From Petrolisthes cinctipes (taxonomy: Eukaryota > Arthropoda > Malacostraca > Decapoda > Porcellanidae): a DNA stretch of 64,000 bases. Where the stretch lies: assembly GCA_033782935.1 (NCBI GenBank), contig JAWQEG010000486.1, positions 2,480,001 through 2,544,000 of the forward strand, in the 5' to 3' direction. The translations under genes were made by a program, and so were the position numbers. Of this stretch, positions 48,160 to 61,516 are shown piece by piece. The notes under the pieces were generated by a model, which was not told the DNA's origin, searched no databases, and was given only the letters and a program-made list of their open reading frames with translations. Every line of letters begins with the position of its first letter. Within the stretch, counting starts at the first letter, position 1.

Positions 48160-50163
48160 TACAGATTGCTTCTGGGACCCCAAAATATTGAATTTTCGGG
48201 TGTTTTGAGCCTGAATTTCAGATATAAACGGGTACAGAAGATACATGCACATATTGACTTTGGGCATCTAAAATATCGATTTTCAGCATGTTTTGGGCCT
48301 GTATTTTGAAAATACTCTAACACTGAGTAGGCATGTACAGATTGCTTCTGGGACCCCAAAATATTGAATTTTTGGGGGTTTTGAGCCTGAATTTGAGATA
48401 TAAACGGGTACTGAAGATGCATGCACATATCGACTTTTGTGCACCTAAAAGATCGATTTTCAGTATGTTTTGAGCATGTATTTTGAAAATACTCTAACAC
48501 GGAGTAGGCATGTACAGATCGCTTCTGGGACCCCTAAATATCGAATTTTCGGGTGTTTTGGGACTGAATTTGAGATATCGACTTTTTGGCACGTAAAGGA
48601 TCGATTTTTAGCATGTTTTTAGCCTATATTTTGAAAATATTCTAGCACTGAGTAGGCATGTACAGATTGCTTCTGGGACCCCAAAATATTGATTTTTCGG
48701 GTGTTTTGAGCCTGAATTTGAGATATAAACGGGTACAGAAGATACATGCACATATTGACTTTGGGCACCAAAAATATCGATTTTCAGCATGTTTTGGGCC
48801 TGAATTTTGAAAATACTCTAACACGGAGTAGGCATGTACAGATCGCTTTTGGGACCCCAAAATATCGAATTTTCGGGTGTTTAGGGCCAGAATTTGAGAT
48901 ATAAACGGGTACAGAAGATGCATGCACATATCGACTTTTGGGCACCTAAAAGATCGATTTTCAGTATGTTTTTGGCCTGTATTTTGAAAATACTCTAACA
49001 AGGAGTAGGCATTTACAGATACCTTCTGGGACCTCTAAATATCGAATTTTCGTGTGTTTTGGGACTGAATTTGATATATCGATTTTTTGGCACCTAAAAT
49101 ATCGATTTTTAGCATGTTTTTAGCCTATATTTTGAAAATATTCTAGCACTGTGTAGGCATGTACAGATCGCTTTTCGGACCCCAAAATATCGAATTTTCG
49201 GGTGTTTAGGGCCAGAATTTGAGATATAAACGGGTACAGAAGATGCATGCACATATCGACTTTTGGGCACCTAAAAGATCGATTTTCAGTATGTTTTTGG
49301 CCTGTATTTTGAAAATACTCTAACACGGAGTAGGCATGTACAGATACCTTCTGGGACCTCTAAATATCGAATTTTCGGGTGTTTTGGGACTGAATTTGAG
49401 ATATCGATTTTTTGGCACCTAAAATGTCGATTTTTAGCATGTTTTTAGCCTATATTTTGAAAATATTGTAGCACTGTGTAAGCATGTACAGATTGCTTCT
49501 GGGACCCCAAAATATTGAATTTTCGGGTGTTTTGAGCCTGAATTTGAGATATAAACGGGTACAGAAGATACATGCACATATTGACTTTTGGCATCTAAAA
49601 TATCGATTTTCAGCATGTTTTGGGCCTGTATTTTGAAAATACTCTAACACTGAGTAGACATGTACAGATTGCTTCTGGGACCCCAAAATATTGAATTTTC
49701 GGGTGTTTTGAGCCTGAATTTGAGATATAAACGGGTACAGAAGATACATGCACATATTGACTTTGGGCACCAAAAATATCGATTTTCAGCATGTTTTGGG
49801 CCTGAATTTTGAAAATACTCTAACACGGAGTAGGCATGTACAGATCGCTTCTGGAACCCCAAAATATCGAATTTTCGGGTGTTTAGGGCCAGAATTTGAG
49901 ATATAAACGGGTACAGAAGATGCATGCACATATCGACTTTTGTGCACCTAAAAGATCGATTTTCAGTATGTTTTTGGCCTGTATTTTGAAAATACTCTAA
50001 CACGGAGTAGGTATGTACAGATACCTTCTGGGACCTCTAAATATCGAATTTTCGTGTGTTTTGGGACTGAATTTGAGATATCGATTTTTTGGCACCTAAA
50101 ATGTCGATTTTTAGCATGTTTTTAGCCTATATTTTGAAAATATTCTAGCACTGTGTAGGCATG
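48160..50163. repeat. Canonical hexamer, then D-C2-A1-A2-D-C2
   Basis: A1 48160, B 48336 ('gggggtttt'), C1 48513 ('gcacgtaaagg'), A2 48661, D 48837, C2 49014 (preceded by 'caaggag' and 'gcatttacag'): 1002 bp. Then D 49162, C2 49339, A1 49487 (after 'gtaagcatg'), A2 49663, D 49839 ('ctggaacccc'), C2 50016. A1 49487 and D 49839 have relatives at 53808 and 54475. Confidence 0.89.
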
Positions 50164-51804
50164 TACAGATTGCTTCTGGGACCCCAAAATATTGAATTTT
50201 CGGGTGTTTTGAGCCTGAATTTGAGATATAAACGGGTACAGAAGATACATGCACATATTGACTTTGGGCATCTAAAATATCGATTTTCAGCATGTTTTGG
50301 GCCTGTATTTTGAAAATACTCTAACACGGAGTAGGCATGTACAGATCGCTTCTGGGACCCCAAAATATCGAATTTTCGGGTGTTTAGGACCAGAATTTGA
50401 GATATAAACGGGTACAGAAGATGCATGCACATATCGACTTTTGTGCACCTAAAAGATCGATTTTCAGTATGTTTTGAGCATGCATTTTGAAAATACTCTA
50501 ACACAGAGTAGGCATGTACAGATGGCTTCTGGGACCCCTACATATCGAATTTTCTGGTGTTTTGGGACTGAATTTGATATATCGATTTTTTGGCACCTAA
50601 AATGTCGATTTTTAGCATGTTTTTAGCCTATATTTTGAAAATATTCTACCAATGTGTAGGCATGTACAGATTGCTTCTGGGACCCCAAAATATTGAATTT
50701 TCGGGTGTTTTGAGCCTGAATTTGAGATATTAACCGGTACAGAAGATACATGCACATATTGAATTTTGGCATCTAAAATATCGATTTTCAGCATGTTTTG
50801 GGCCTGTATTTTGAAAATACTCTAACACTGAGTAGGCATGTACAGATTGCTTCTGGGACCCCAAAATATTGAATTTTTGGGTGTTTTGAGCCTGAATTTG
50901 AGATATAAACGGGTACTGAAGATGCATGCACATATCGACTTTTGTGCACCTAAAAGATCGATTTTCAGGATGTTTTGAGCATGTATTTTGAAAATACTCT
51001 AACACGGAGTAGGCATGTACAGATCGCTTCTGGGGCCCCTAAATATCGAATTTTCTGGTGTTTTGGGACTGAATTTGAGATATCGACTTTTTGGCTCCTA
51101 AAAGATCGATTTTTAGCATGTTTTTAGCCTATATTTTGAAAATATTCTAGCACTGAGTAGGCATGTACAGATCGCTTCTGTGACCCCTAAATATCGAATT
51201 TTCGGGTGTTTTGGGACTGAATTTGAGATATCGACTTTTTGGCACCTAAAAGATCGATTTTTAGCATGTTTTTAGCCTATATTTTGAAAATATTCTAGCA
51301 CTGTACAGATTGCTTCTGGGACCCCAAAATATTGAATTTTCGGGTGTTTTGAGCCTGAATTTGAGATATAAACGGGTACAGAAGATACATGCACATATTG
51401 ACTTTGGGCACCAAAAATATCGATTTTCAGCATGTTTTGGGCCTGAATTTTGAAAATACTCTAACACGGAGTAGGCATGTACAGATCGCTTCTGGGACCC
51501 CAAAATATCGAAATTTCGGGTGTTTAGGGCCAGAATTTGAGATATAAACGGGTACAGAAGATGAATGCACATATCGACTTTTGGGCCCCTAAAAGATCGA
51601 TTTTCAGTATGTTTTTGGCCTGTATTTTGAAAATACTCTAACACGGAGTAGGCATGTACAAATACCTTCTGGGACCTCTAAATATCGAATTTTCGGGTGT
51701 TATGGGACTGAATTTGAGATATCGATTTTTTGGCACCTATAATATCGATTTTTAGCATTTTTTTAGCCTATATTTTGAAAATATTCTAGCACTGTGTAGG
51801 CATG
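50164..51804. repeat. Copy 2 of the duplicated segment, with one extra monomer
   Basis: A1 50164, D/B 50340, C1/C2 50517, A1 50665 (after 'ctaccaatg'; 'attaaccgg'), B 50841, C1 51018 ('ctggggcccc'), C1' 51166, A2 51304, D 51480, C2 51657. It matches 46695-48159 at 3469 bp before the A1 and 3645 bp after it. The difference, 176 bp, is one monomer: A1-B here stands where copy 1 has the single A/B 47196. Confidence 0.89.
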
Positions 51805-54799
51805 TACAGATTGCTTCTGGGACCCCAAAATATTGAATTTTCGGGTGTTTTGAGCCTGAATTTCAGATATAAACTGGTACAGAAGATACATGCACATATT
51901 GACTTTGGGCATCTAAAATATGGATTTTCAGCATGTTTTGGGCCTGTATTTTGAAAATACTCTAACACTGAGTAGGCATGTACAGATTGCTTCTGGGACC
52001 CCAAAATATTGAATTTTTGGGGGTTTTGAGCCTGAATTTGAGATATAAACGGGTACTGAAGATGCATGCACATATCGACTTTTGTGCACCTAAAAGATCG
52101 ATTTTCAGTATGTTTTGAGCATGTATTTTGAAAATACTCTAACACGGAGTAGGCATGTACAGATCGCTTCTGGGACCCCTAAATATCGAATTTTCGGGTG
52201 TTTTGGGACTGAATTTGAGATATCGACTTTTTGGCACGTAAAGGATCGATTTTTAGCATGTTTTTAGCCTATATTTTGAAAATATTCTAGCACTGAGTAG
52301 GCATGTACAGATTGCTTCTGGGACCCCAAAATATTGATTTTTCGGGTGTTTTGAGCCTGAATTTGAGATATAAACGGGTACAGAAGATACATGCACATAT
52401 TGACTTTGGGCACCAAAAATATCGATTTTCAGCATGTTTTGGGCCTGAATTTTGAAAATACTCTAACACGGAGTAGGCATGTACAGATCGCTTTTGGGAC
52501 CCCAAAATATCGAATTTTCGGGTGTTTAGGGCCAGAATTTGAGATATAAACGGGTACAGAAGATGCATGCACATATCGACTTTTGGGCACCTAAAAGATC
52601 GATTTTCAGTATGTTTTTGGCCTGTATTTTGAAAATACTCTAACAAGGAGTAGGCATTTACAGATACCTTCTGGGACCTCTAAATATCGAATTTTCGTGT
52701 GTTTTGGGACTGAATTTGATATATCGATTTTTTGGCACCTAAAATATCGATTTTTAGCATGTTTTTAGCCTATATTTTGAAAATATTCTAGCACTGTGTA
52801 GGCATGTACAGATTGCTTCTGGGACCCCAAAATATTGAATTTTCGGGTGTTTTGAGCCTGAATTTCAGATATAAACGGGTACAGAAGATACATGCACATA
52901 TTGACTTTTGGCATCTAAAATATCGATTTTCAGCATGTTTTGGGCCTGTATTTTGAAAATACTCTAACACTGAGTAGGCATGTACAGATTGCTTCTGGGA
53001 CCCCAAAATATTGAATTTTCGGGTGTTTTGAGCCTGAATTTGAGATATAAACAGGTACTGAAGATGCATGCACATATCGACTTTTGTGCACCTAAAAGAT
53101 CGATTTTCAGTATGTTTTGAGCATTTATTTTGAAAATACTCTAACATGGAGTAGGCATGTACAGATCGCTTCTGGGACCCCTACATATCGAATTTTCGGG
53201 TGTTTTGGGACTGAATTTGAGATATCGACTTTTTGGCACCTAAAAGATCGATTTTTAGCATGTTTTTAGCCTATATTTTGAAAATATTCTAGCACTGAGT
53301 AGGCATGTACAGATTGCTTCTGGGACCCCAAAATATTGAATTTTCGGGTGTTTTGAGCCTGAATTTGAGATATAAACGGGTACAGAAGATACATGCACAT
53401 ATTGACTTTGGGCACCAAAAATATCGATTTTCAGCATGTTTTGGCCTTAATTTTGAAAATACTCTAACACGGAGTAGGCATGTACAGATCGTTTCTGGGA
53501 CCCCAAAATATCGAATTTTCGGGTGTTTAGGGCCAGAATTTGAGATATAAACGGGTACAGAAGATGCATGCACATATCGACTTTTGGGCACCTAAAAGAT
53601 CGATTTTCAGTATGTTTTTGGCCTGTATTTTGAAAATACTCTAACACGGAGTAGGCATGTACAGATACCTTCTGGGACCTCTAAATATCGAATTTTCGGG
53701 TGTTTTGGGACTGAATTTGAGATATCGATTTTTTGGCACCTAAAATGTCGATTTTTAGCATGTTTTTAGCCTATATCTTGAAAATATTCTAGCACTGTGT
53801 AAGCATGTACAGATTGCTTCTGGGACCCCAAAATATTGAATTTTCGGGTGTTTTGAGCCTGAATTTGAGATATAAACGGGTACAGAAGATACATGCACAT
53901 ATTGACTTTTGGCATCTAAAATATCGATTTTCAGCATGTTTTGGGCCTGTATTTTGAAAATACTCTAACACTGAGTAGGCATGTACAGATTGCTTCTGGG
54001 ACCCCAAAATATTGAATTTTCGGGTGTTTTGAGCCTGAATTTGAGATATAAACGGGTACTGAAGATGCATGCACATATCGACTTTTGTGCACCTAAAAGA
54101 TCGATTTTCAGTATGTTTTGAGCATGTATTTTGAAAATACTCTAACACGGAGTAGGCATGTACAGATCGCTTCTGGGACCCCTACATATCGAATTTTCGG
54201 GTGTTTTGGGACTGAATTTGAGATATCGACTTTTTGGCACCTAAAAGATCGATTTTTAGCATGTTTTTAGCCTATATTTTGAAAATATTCTAGCACTGTA
54301 CAGATTGCTTCTGGGACCCCAAAATATTGAATTTTCGGGTGTTTTGAGCCTGAATTTGAGATATAAACGGGTACAGAAGATACATGCACATATTGACTTT
54401 GGGCACCAAAAATATCGATTTTCAGCATGTTTTGGGCCTGAATTTTGAAAATACTCTAACACGGAGTAGGCATGTACAGATCGCTTCTGGAACCCCAAAA
54501 TATCGAATTTTCGGGTGTTTAGGGCCAGAATTTGAGATATAAACGGGTACAGAAGATGCATGCACATATCGACTTTTGTGCACCTAAAAGATCGATTTTC
54601 AGTATGTTTTTGGCCTGTATTTTGAAAATACTCTAACACGGAGTAGGTATGTACAGATACCTTCTGGGACCTCTAAATATCGAATTTTCGGGTGTTTTGG
54701 GACTGAATTTGAGATATCGATTTTTTGGCACCAAAAAGATCGATTTTTAGCATGTTATTAGCCTATATTTTGAAAATATTCTAGCACTGAGTAGGCATG
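51805..54799. repeat. Three successive hexamers (1002, 1001, 992 bp)
   Basis: A1 51805, B 51981, C1 52158, A2 52306, D 52482, C2 52659; A1 52807, B 52983, C1 53160, A2 53308 (one base short), D 53483, C2 53660; A1 53808, B 53984, C1' 54161, A2 54299, D 54475, C2 54652 (end with 'gcaccaaaaagatc' and 'gttattagcc'). The first matches 48160-49161 at 3645 bp. This is one of the most regular stretches. Confidence 0.92.
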
Positions 54800-57509
54800 T
54801 ACAGATTGCTTCTGGGACCCCAAAATATTGAATTTTCGGGTGTTTTGAGCCTGAATTTGAGATATAAACGGGTACAGAAGATACATGCACATATTGACTT
54901 TGGGCACCAAAAATATCGATTTTCAGCATGTTTTGGGCCTGAATTTTGAAAATACTCTAACACGGAGTAGGGATGTATAGATCGCTTCTGGGACCCCAAA
55001 ATATCGAATTTTCGGGTGTTTAGGGCCAGAATTTGAGATATAAACGGGTACAGAAGATGCATGCACATATCGATTTTTTGGCACCTAAAATGTCGATTTT
55101 TAGCATGTTTTTAGCCTATATTTTGAAAATATTCTAGCACTGTGTAGGCATGTACAGATTGCTTCTGGGACCCCAAAATATTGAATTTTCGGGTGTTTTG
55201 AGCCTGAATTTGAGATATAAACGGGTACAGAAGATGCATGCACATATTGACTTTGGGCACCAAAAATATCGATTTTCAGCATGTTTTGGGCCTGAATTTT
55301 GAAAATACTCTAACACGGAGTAGGCATGTACAGATCGCTTCTGGGACCCCAAAATATCGAATTTTCGGGTGTTTAGGGCCAGAATTTGAGATATAAACGG
55401 GTACAGAAGATGCATGCACATATCGACTTTTGGGCACCTAAAAGATCGATTTTCAGTATGTTTTTGGCCTGTATTTTGAAAATACTCTAACACGGAGTAG
55501 GTATGTACAGATACCTTCTGGGACCTCTAAATATCGAATTTTCGGGTATTTTGGGACTGAATTTGAGATATCGATTTTTTGGCACCTAAAATGTCGATTT
55601 TTAGCATGTTTTTAGCCTATATTTTGAAAATATTCTAGCACTGTGTAGGCATGTACAGATTGCTTCTGGGACCCCAAAATATTGAATTTTCGGGTGTTTT
55701 GAGCCTGAATTTGAGATATAAACGGGTACAGAAGATACATGCACATATTGACTTTGGGCATCTAAAATATCGATTTTCAGCATGTTTTGGGCCTGTATTC
55801 TGAAAATACTCTAACACTGAGTAGGCATGTACAGATTGCTTCTGGGACCCCAAAATATTGATTTTTCGGGTGTTTTGAGCCTGAATTTGAGATATAAACG
55901 GGTACTGAAGATGCATGCACATATCGACTTTTGTGCACCTAAAAGATCGATTTTCAGTATGTTTTGAGCATGTATTTTGAAAATACTCTAACACGGAGTA
56001 GGCATGTACAGATCGCTTCTGGGACCCCTAAATATCGAATTTTCGGGTGTTTTGGGACTGAATTTGAGATATCGACTTTTTGGCACCAAAAAGATCGATT
56101 TTTAGCATGTTATTAGCCTATATTTTGAAAATATTCTAGCACTGAGTAGGCATGTACAGATTGCTTCTGGGACCCCAAAATATTGAATTTTCGGGTGTTT
56201 TGAGCCTGAATTTGAGATATAAACGGGTACAGAAGATACATGCACATATTGACTTTGGGCACCAAAAATATCGATTTTCAGCATGTTTTGGGCCTGAATT
56301 TTGAAAATACTCTATCACGGAGTAGGGATGTATAGATCGCTTCTGGGACCCCAAAATATCGAATTTTCGGGTGGTTAGGGCCAGAATTTGAGATATAAAC
56401 GGGTACAGAAGATGCATGCACATATCGATTTTTTGGCACCTAAAATGTCGATTTTTAGCATGTTTTTAGCCTATATTTTGAAAATATTCTAGCACTGTGT
56501 AGGCATGTACAGATTGCTTCTGGGACCCCAAAATATTGAATTTTCGGGTGTTTTGAGCCTGAATTTGAGATATAAACGGGTACAGAAGATACATGCACAT
56601 ATTGACTTGGGGCACCAAAAATATCGATTTTCAGCATGTTTTGGGCCTGAATTTTGAAAATACTCTAACACGGAGTAGGCATGTACAGATCGCTTCTGGG
56701 ACCCCAAAATATCGAATTTTCGGGTGTTTAGGGCCAGAATTTGAGATATAAACGGGTACAGAAGATGCATGCACATATCGACTTTTGGGCACCTAAAAGA
56801 TCGATTTTCAGTATGTTTTTGGCCTGTATTTTGAAAATACTCTAACACGGAGTAGGCATGTACAGATACCTTCTGGGACCTCTAAATATCGAATTTTCGG
56901 GTGTTTTGGGACTGAATTTGAGATATCGATTTTTTGGCACCTAAAATGTCGATTTTTAGCATGTTTTTAGCCTATATTTTGAAAATATTCTAGCACTGTG
57001 TAGGCATGTACAGATTGCTTCTGGGACCCCAAAATATTGAATTTTCGGGTGTTATGAGCCTGAATTTGAGATATAAACGGGTACAGAAGATACATGCACA
57101 TATTGACTTTTGGCATCTAAAATATCGATTTTCAGCATGTTTTGGGCCTGTATTTTGAAAATACTCTAACACTGAGTAGGCATGTACAGATTGCTTCTGG
57201 GACCCCAAAATATTGAATTTTCGGGTGTTTTGAGCCTGAATTTGAGATATAAACGGGTACTGAAGATGCATGCACATATCGACTTTTGTGCACCTAAAAG
57301 ATCGATTTTCAGTATGTTTTGAGCATGTATTTTGAAAATACTCTAACACGGAGTAGGCATGTACAGATCGCTTCTGGGACCCCTAAATATCGAATTTTAG
57401 GGTGTTTTGGGACTGAATTTGAGATATCGACTTTTTGGCACCAAAAAGATCGATTTTTAGCATGTTATTAGCCTATATTTTGAAAATATTCTAGCACTGA
57501 GTAGGCATG
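54800..57509. repeat. Tandem duplication of 1355 bp
   Basis: Copy 1: A2 54800, D/C2 54976 (177 bp, preceded by 'gtagggatgtatag'), A2 55153, D 55329, C2 55506, A1 55654, B 55830, C1 56007 ('gcaccaaaaagatc', 'gttattagcc'). Copy 2 repeats each start 1355 bp later, from 56155 to 57362. Differences are few, for example 'actctatcac' and 'gtggttagg' in copy 2. The same eight-monomer block stands at 14950-16304. Confidence 0.92.
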
Positions 57510-59012
57510 TACAGATTGCTTCTGGGACCCCAAAATATTGAATTTTCGGGTGTTTTGAGCCTCAATTTGAGATGTAAACGGGTACAGAAGATACATGCAC
57601 ATATTGACTTTGGGCACCAAAAATATCGATTTTCAGCATGTTTTGGGCCTGAATTTTGAAAATACTCTAACACGGAGTAGGCATGTACAGATCGCTTCTG
57701 GGACCCCAAAATATCGAATTTTCGGGTGTTTAGGGCCAGAATTTGAGATATAAACGGGTACAGAAGATGCATGCACATATCGACTTTTGGGCACCTAAAA
57801 GATCGATTTTCAGTATGTTTTTGGCCTGTATTTTGAAAATACTCTAACACGGAGTAGGCATGTACAGATACCTTCTGGGACCTCTAAATATCGAATTTTC
57901 GGGTGTTTTGGGACTGAATTTGAGATATCGATTTTTTGGCACCTAAAATGTCGATTTTTAGCATGTTTTTAGCATATATTTTGAAAATATTCTAGCACTG
58001 TGTAGGCATGTACAGATTGCTTCTGGGACCCCAAAATATTGAATTTTCGGGTGTTTTGAGCCTGAATTTGAGATATAAACGGGTACAGAAGATACATGCA
58101 CATATTGACTTTGGGCATCTAAAATATCGATTTTCAGCATGTTTTGGGCCTGTATTTTGAAAATACTCTAACACTGAGTAGGCATGTACAGATTGCTTCT
58201 GGGACCCCAAAATATTGAATTTTCGGGTGTTTTGAGCCTGAATTTGAGATATAAACGGGTACTGAAGATGCATGCACATATCGACTTTTGTGCACCTAAA
58301 AGATCGATTTTCAGTATGTTTTGAGCATGTATTTTGAAAATACTCTAACACGGAGTAGGCATGTACAGATCGCTTCTGGGACCCCTAAATATCGAATTTT
58401 CGGGTGTTTTGGGACTGAATTTGAGATATCGACTTTTTGGCACCAAAAAGATCGATTTTTAGCATGTTTTTAGCCTATATTTTGAAAATATTCTAGCACT
58501 GAGTAGGCATGTACAGATTGCTTCTGGGACCCCAAAATATTGAATTTTAGGGTGTTTTGAGCCTGAATTTGAGATATAAACGGGTACAGAAGATACATGC
58601 ACATATTGACTTTGGGCACCAAAAGTATCGATTTTCAGCATGTTTTGGGCCTGAATTTTGAAAATACTCTAACACGGAGTAGGCATGTACAGATCGCTTC
58701 TGGGACCCCAAAATATCGAATTTTCGGGTGTTTAGGGCCAGAATTTGAGATATAAACGGGTACAGAAGATGCATGCACATATCGACTTTTGGGCACCTAA
58801 AAGATCGATTTTCAGTATGTTTTTGGCCTGTATTTTGAAAATACTCTAACACGGAGTAGGCATGTACAGATACCTTCTGGGACCTCTAAATATCGAATTT
58901 TCGGGTGTTTTGGGACTGAATTTGAGATATCGATTTTTTGGCACCTAAAATGTCGATTTTTAGCATGTTTTTAGCCTATATTTTGAAAATATTCTAGCAC
59001 TGTGTAGGCATG
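57510..59012. repeat. Trimer plus canonical hexamer
   Basis: A2 57510 ('gatgtaaac'), D 57686, C2 57863, then A1 58011, B 58187, C1 58364 ('gcaccaaaaagatc'), A2 58512 ('ttttagggtg'), D 58688, C2 58865. With A1-B-C1 at 57009-57509 the first trimer completes another canonical 1002-bp hexamer. Confidence 0.92.
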
Positions 59013-60515
59013 TACAGATTGCTTCTGGGACCCCAAAATATTGAATTTTCGGGTGTTTTGAGCCTGAATTTGAGATATAAACGGGTACAGAAGATACATG
59101 CACATATTGACTTTGGGCATCTAAAATATCGATTTTCAGCATGTTTTGGGCCTGTATTTTGAAAATACTCTAACACTGAGTAGGCATGTACAGATTGCAT
59201 CTGGGACCCCAAAATATTGAATTTTCGGGTGTTTTGAGCCTGAATTTGAGATATAAACGGGTACTGAAGATGCATGCACATATCGACTTTTGTGCACCTA
59301 AAAGATCGATTTTCAGTATGTTTTGAGCATGTATTTTGAAAATACTCTAACACGGAGTAGGCATGTACAGATCGCTTCTGGGACCCCTAAATATCGAATT
59401 TTCGGGTGTTTTGGGACTGAATTTGAGATATCGACTTTTTGGCACCAAAAAGATCGATTTTTAGCATGTTTTTAGCCTATATTTTGAAAATATTCTAGCA
59501 CTGAGTAGGCATGTACAGATTGCTTCTGGGACCCCAAAATATTGAATTTTAGGGTGTTTTGAGCCTGAATTTGAGATATAAACGGGTACAGAAGATACAT
59601 GCACATATTGACTTTGGGCACCAAAAATATCGATTTTCAGCATGTTTTGGTCCTGAATTTTGAAAATACTCTAACACTGAGCAGGCATGTACAGATTGCT
59701 TCTGGGACCCCAAAATATTGAATTTTCGGGTGTTTTGAGCCTGAATTTGAGATATAAACGTGTACTGAAGATGCATGCACATTTTGACTTTTGTGCACCT
59801 AAATGATCGATTTTCAGTATGTTTTGAGCATGTATTTTGAAAATACTCTAACACTGAGTAGGCATGTACAGATCGCTTCTGGGACCCCTAAATATCGAAT
59901 TTTCGGGTGTTTTGGGACTGAATTTGAGATATCGACTTTTTGGCACCTAAAAGATCGATTTTTAGCATGTTTTTAGCCTATATTTTGAAAATATTCTAGC
60001 ACTGAGTAGGCATGTACAGATTGCTTCTGGGATCCCAAAATATTGAATTTTCGGGTGTTTTGAGCCTGAATTTGAGATATAAACGGGTACAGAAGATACA
60101 TGCACATATTGACTTTGGGCACCAAATATATCGATTTTCAGCATGTTTTGGGCCTGAATTTTGAAAATACTCTAACACAGAGTAGGCATGTACAGATCGC
60201 TTCTGGGACCCCAAAATATCGAATTTTCGGGTGTTTAGGGCCAGAATTTGAGATATAAACGGGTACAGAAGATGCAAGCACATATCGACTTTTGGGCACC
60301 TAAAAGATCGATTTTCAGTATGTTTTTGGCCTGTATTTTGAAAATACTCTAACACGGAGTAGGCATGTACAGATCGCTTCTGGGACCCCAAAATATCAAA
60401 TTTTCGGGTGTTTTGGGACTGAATTTGAGATATCGATTTTTTGGCACCTAAAATGTCGATTTTTAGCATGTTTTTCGCCTATATTTTGAAAATATTCTAG
60501 CACTGTGTAGGCATG
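59013..60515. repeat. A1-B-C1-A2-B-C1-A2-D-D/C2
   Basis: A1 59013, B 59189, C1 59366, A2 59514 ('ttttagggtg'), B 59690 (preceded by 'gagcaggc'; 'cgtgtactg'), C1 59867, A2 60015 ('gggatccc', 'accaaatatatcg'), D 60191 ('gatgcaagc'), D/C2 60368 (148 bp, 'atcaaatttt'). The second trimer is A2-B-C1, as at 20299. Confidence 0.89.
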
Positions 60516-61516
60516 TACAGATTGCTTCTGGGACCCCAAAATATTGAATTTTCGGGTGTTTTGAGCCTGAATTTGAGATATAAACGGGTACAGAAGATAC
60601 ATGCACATATTGACTTTGGGCATCTAAAATATCGATTTTCAGCATGTTTTGGGCCTGTATTTTGAAAATACTCTAACACTGAGTAGGCATGTACAGATTG
60701 CTTCTGGGACCCCAAAATATTGAATTTTCGGGTGTTTTGAGCCTGAATTTGAGATATAAACGGGTACTGAAGATGCATGCACATATCGACTTTTGTGCAC
60801 CTAAAAGATCGATTTTAGTATGTTTTGAGCATGTATTTTGAAAATACTCTAACACGGAGTAGGCATGTACAGATCGCTTCTGGGACCTCTAAATATCGAA
60901 TTTTCGGGTGTTTTGGGACTGAATTTGAGATATCGACTTTTTGGCACCTAAAAGATCGATTTTTAGCATGTTTTTAGCCTATATTTTTAAAATATTCTAG
61001 CACTGAGTAGGCATGTACAGATTGCTTCTGGGACCCCAAAATATTGAATTTTCGGGTATTTTGAGCCTGAATTTGAGATATAAACGGGTACAGAAGATAC
61101 ATGCACATATTGACTTTGGGCACCAAAAATATCGATTTTCAGCATGTTTTGGGCCTGAATTTTGAAAATACTCTAACACCGAGTAGGCATGTACAGATCG
61201 CTTCTGGGACCCCAAAATATCGAATTTTCGGGTGTTTAGGGCCAGAATTTGAGATATAAACGGGTACTGAAGATGCATGCACATATCGACTTTTGTGCAC
61301 CTAAAAGATCGATTTTCAGTATGTTTTGAGCATGTATTTTGAAAATACTCTAACACGGAGTAGGCATGTACAGATCGCTTCTGGGACCCCTAAATATCGA
61401 ATTTTCGGGTGTTTTGGGACTGAATTTGAGATATCGACTTTTTGGCAACTAAAAGATCGATTTTTAGCATGTTTTTAGCCTATATTTTCAAAATATTCTA
61501 GCAATGAGTAGGCATG
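60516..61516. repeat. A1-B-C1-A2-D/B-C1 block
   Basis: A1 60516, B 60692 (one base lost, 'gattttagtatg'), C1 60868 ('gacctctaaat', a C2-like start), A2 61016 ('gggtatttt'), D/B 61192 (after 'caccgag'), C1 61369 ('gcaactaaaag'; ends 'tttcaaaatattc', 'gcaatgag'). It matches 21615-22467 in order up to the D mosaic. Confidence 0.88.
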
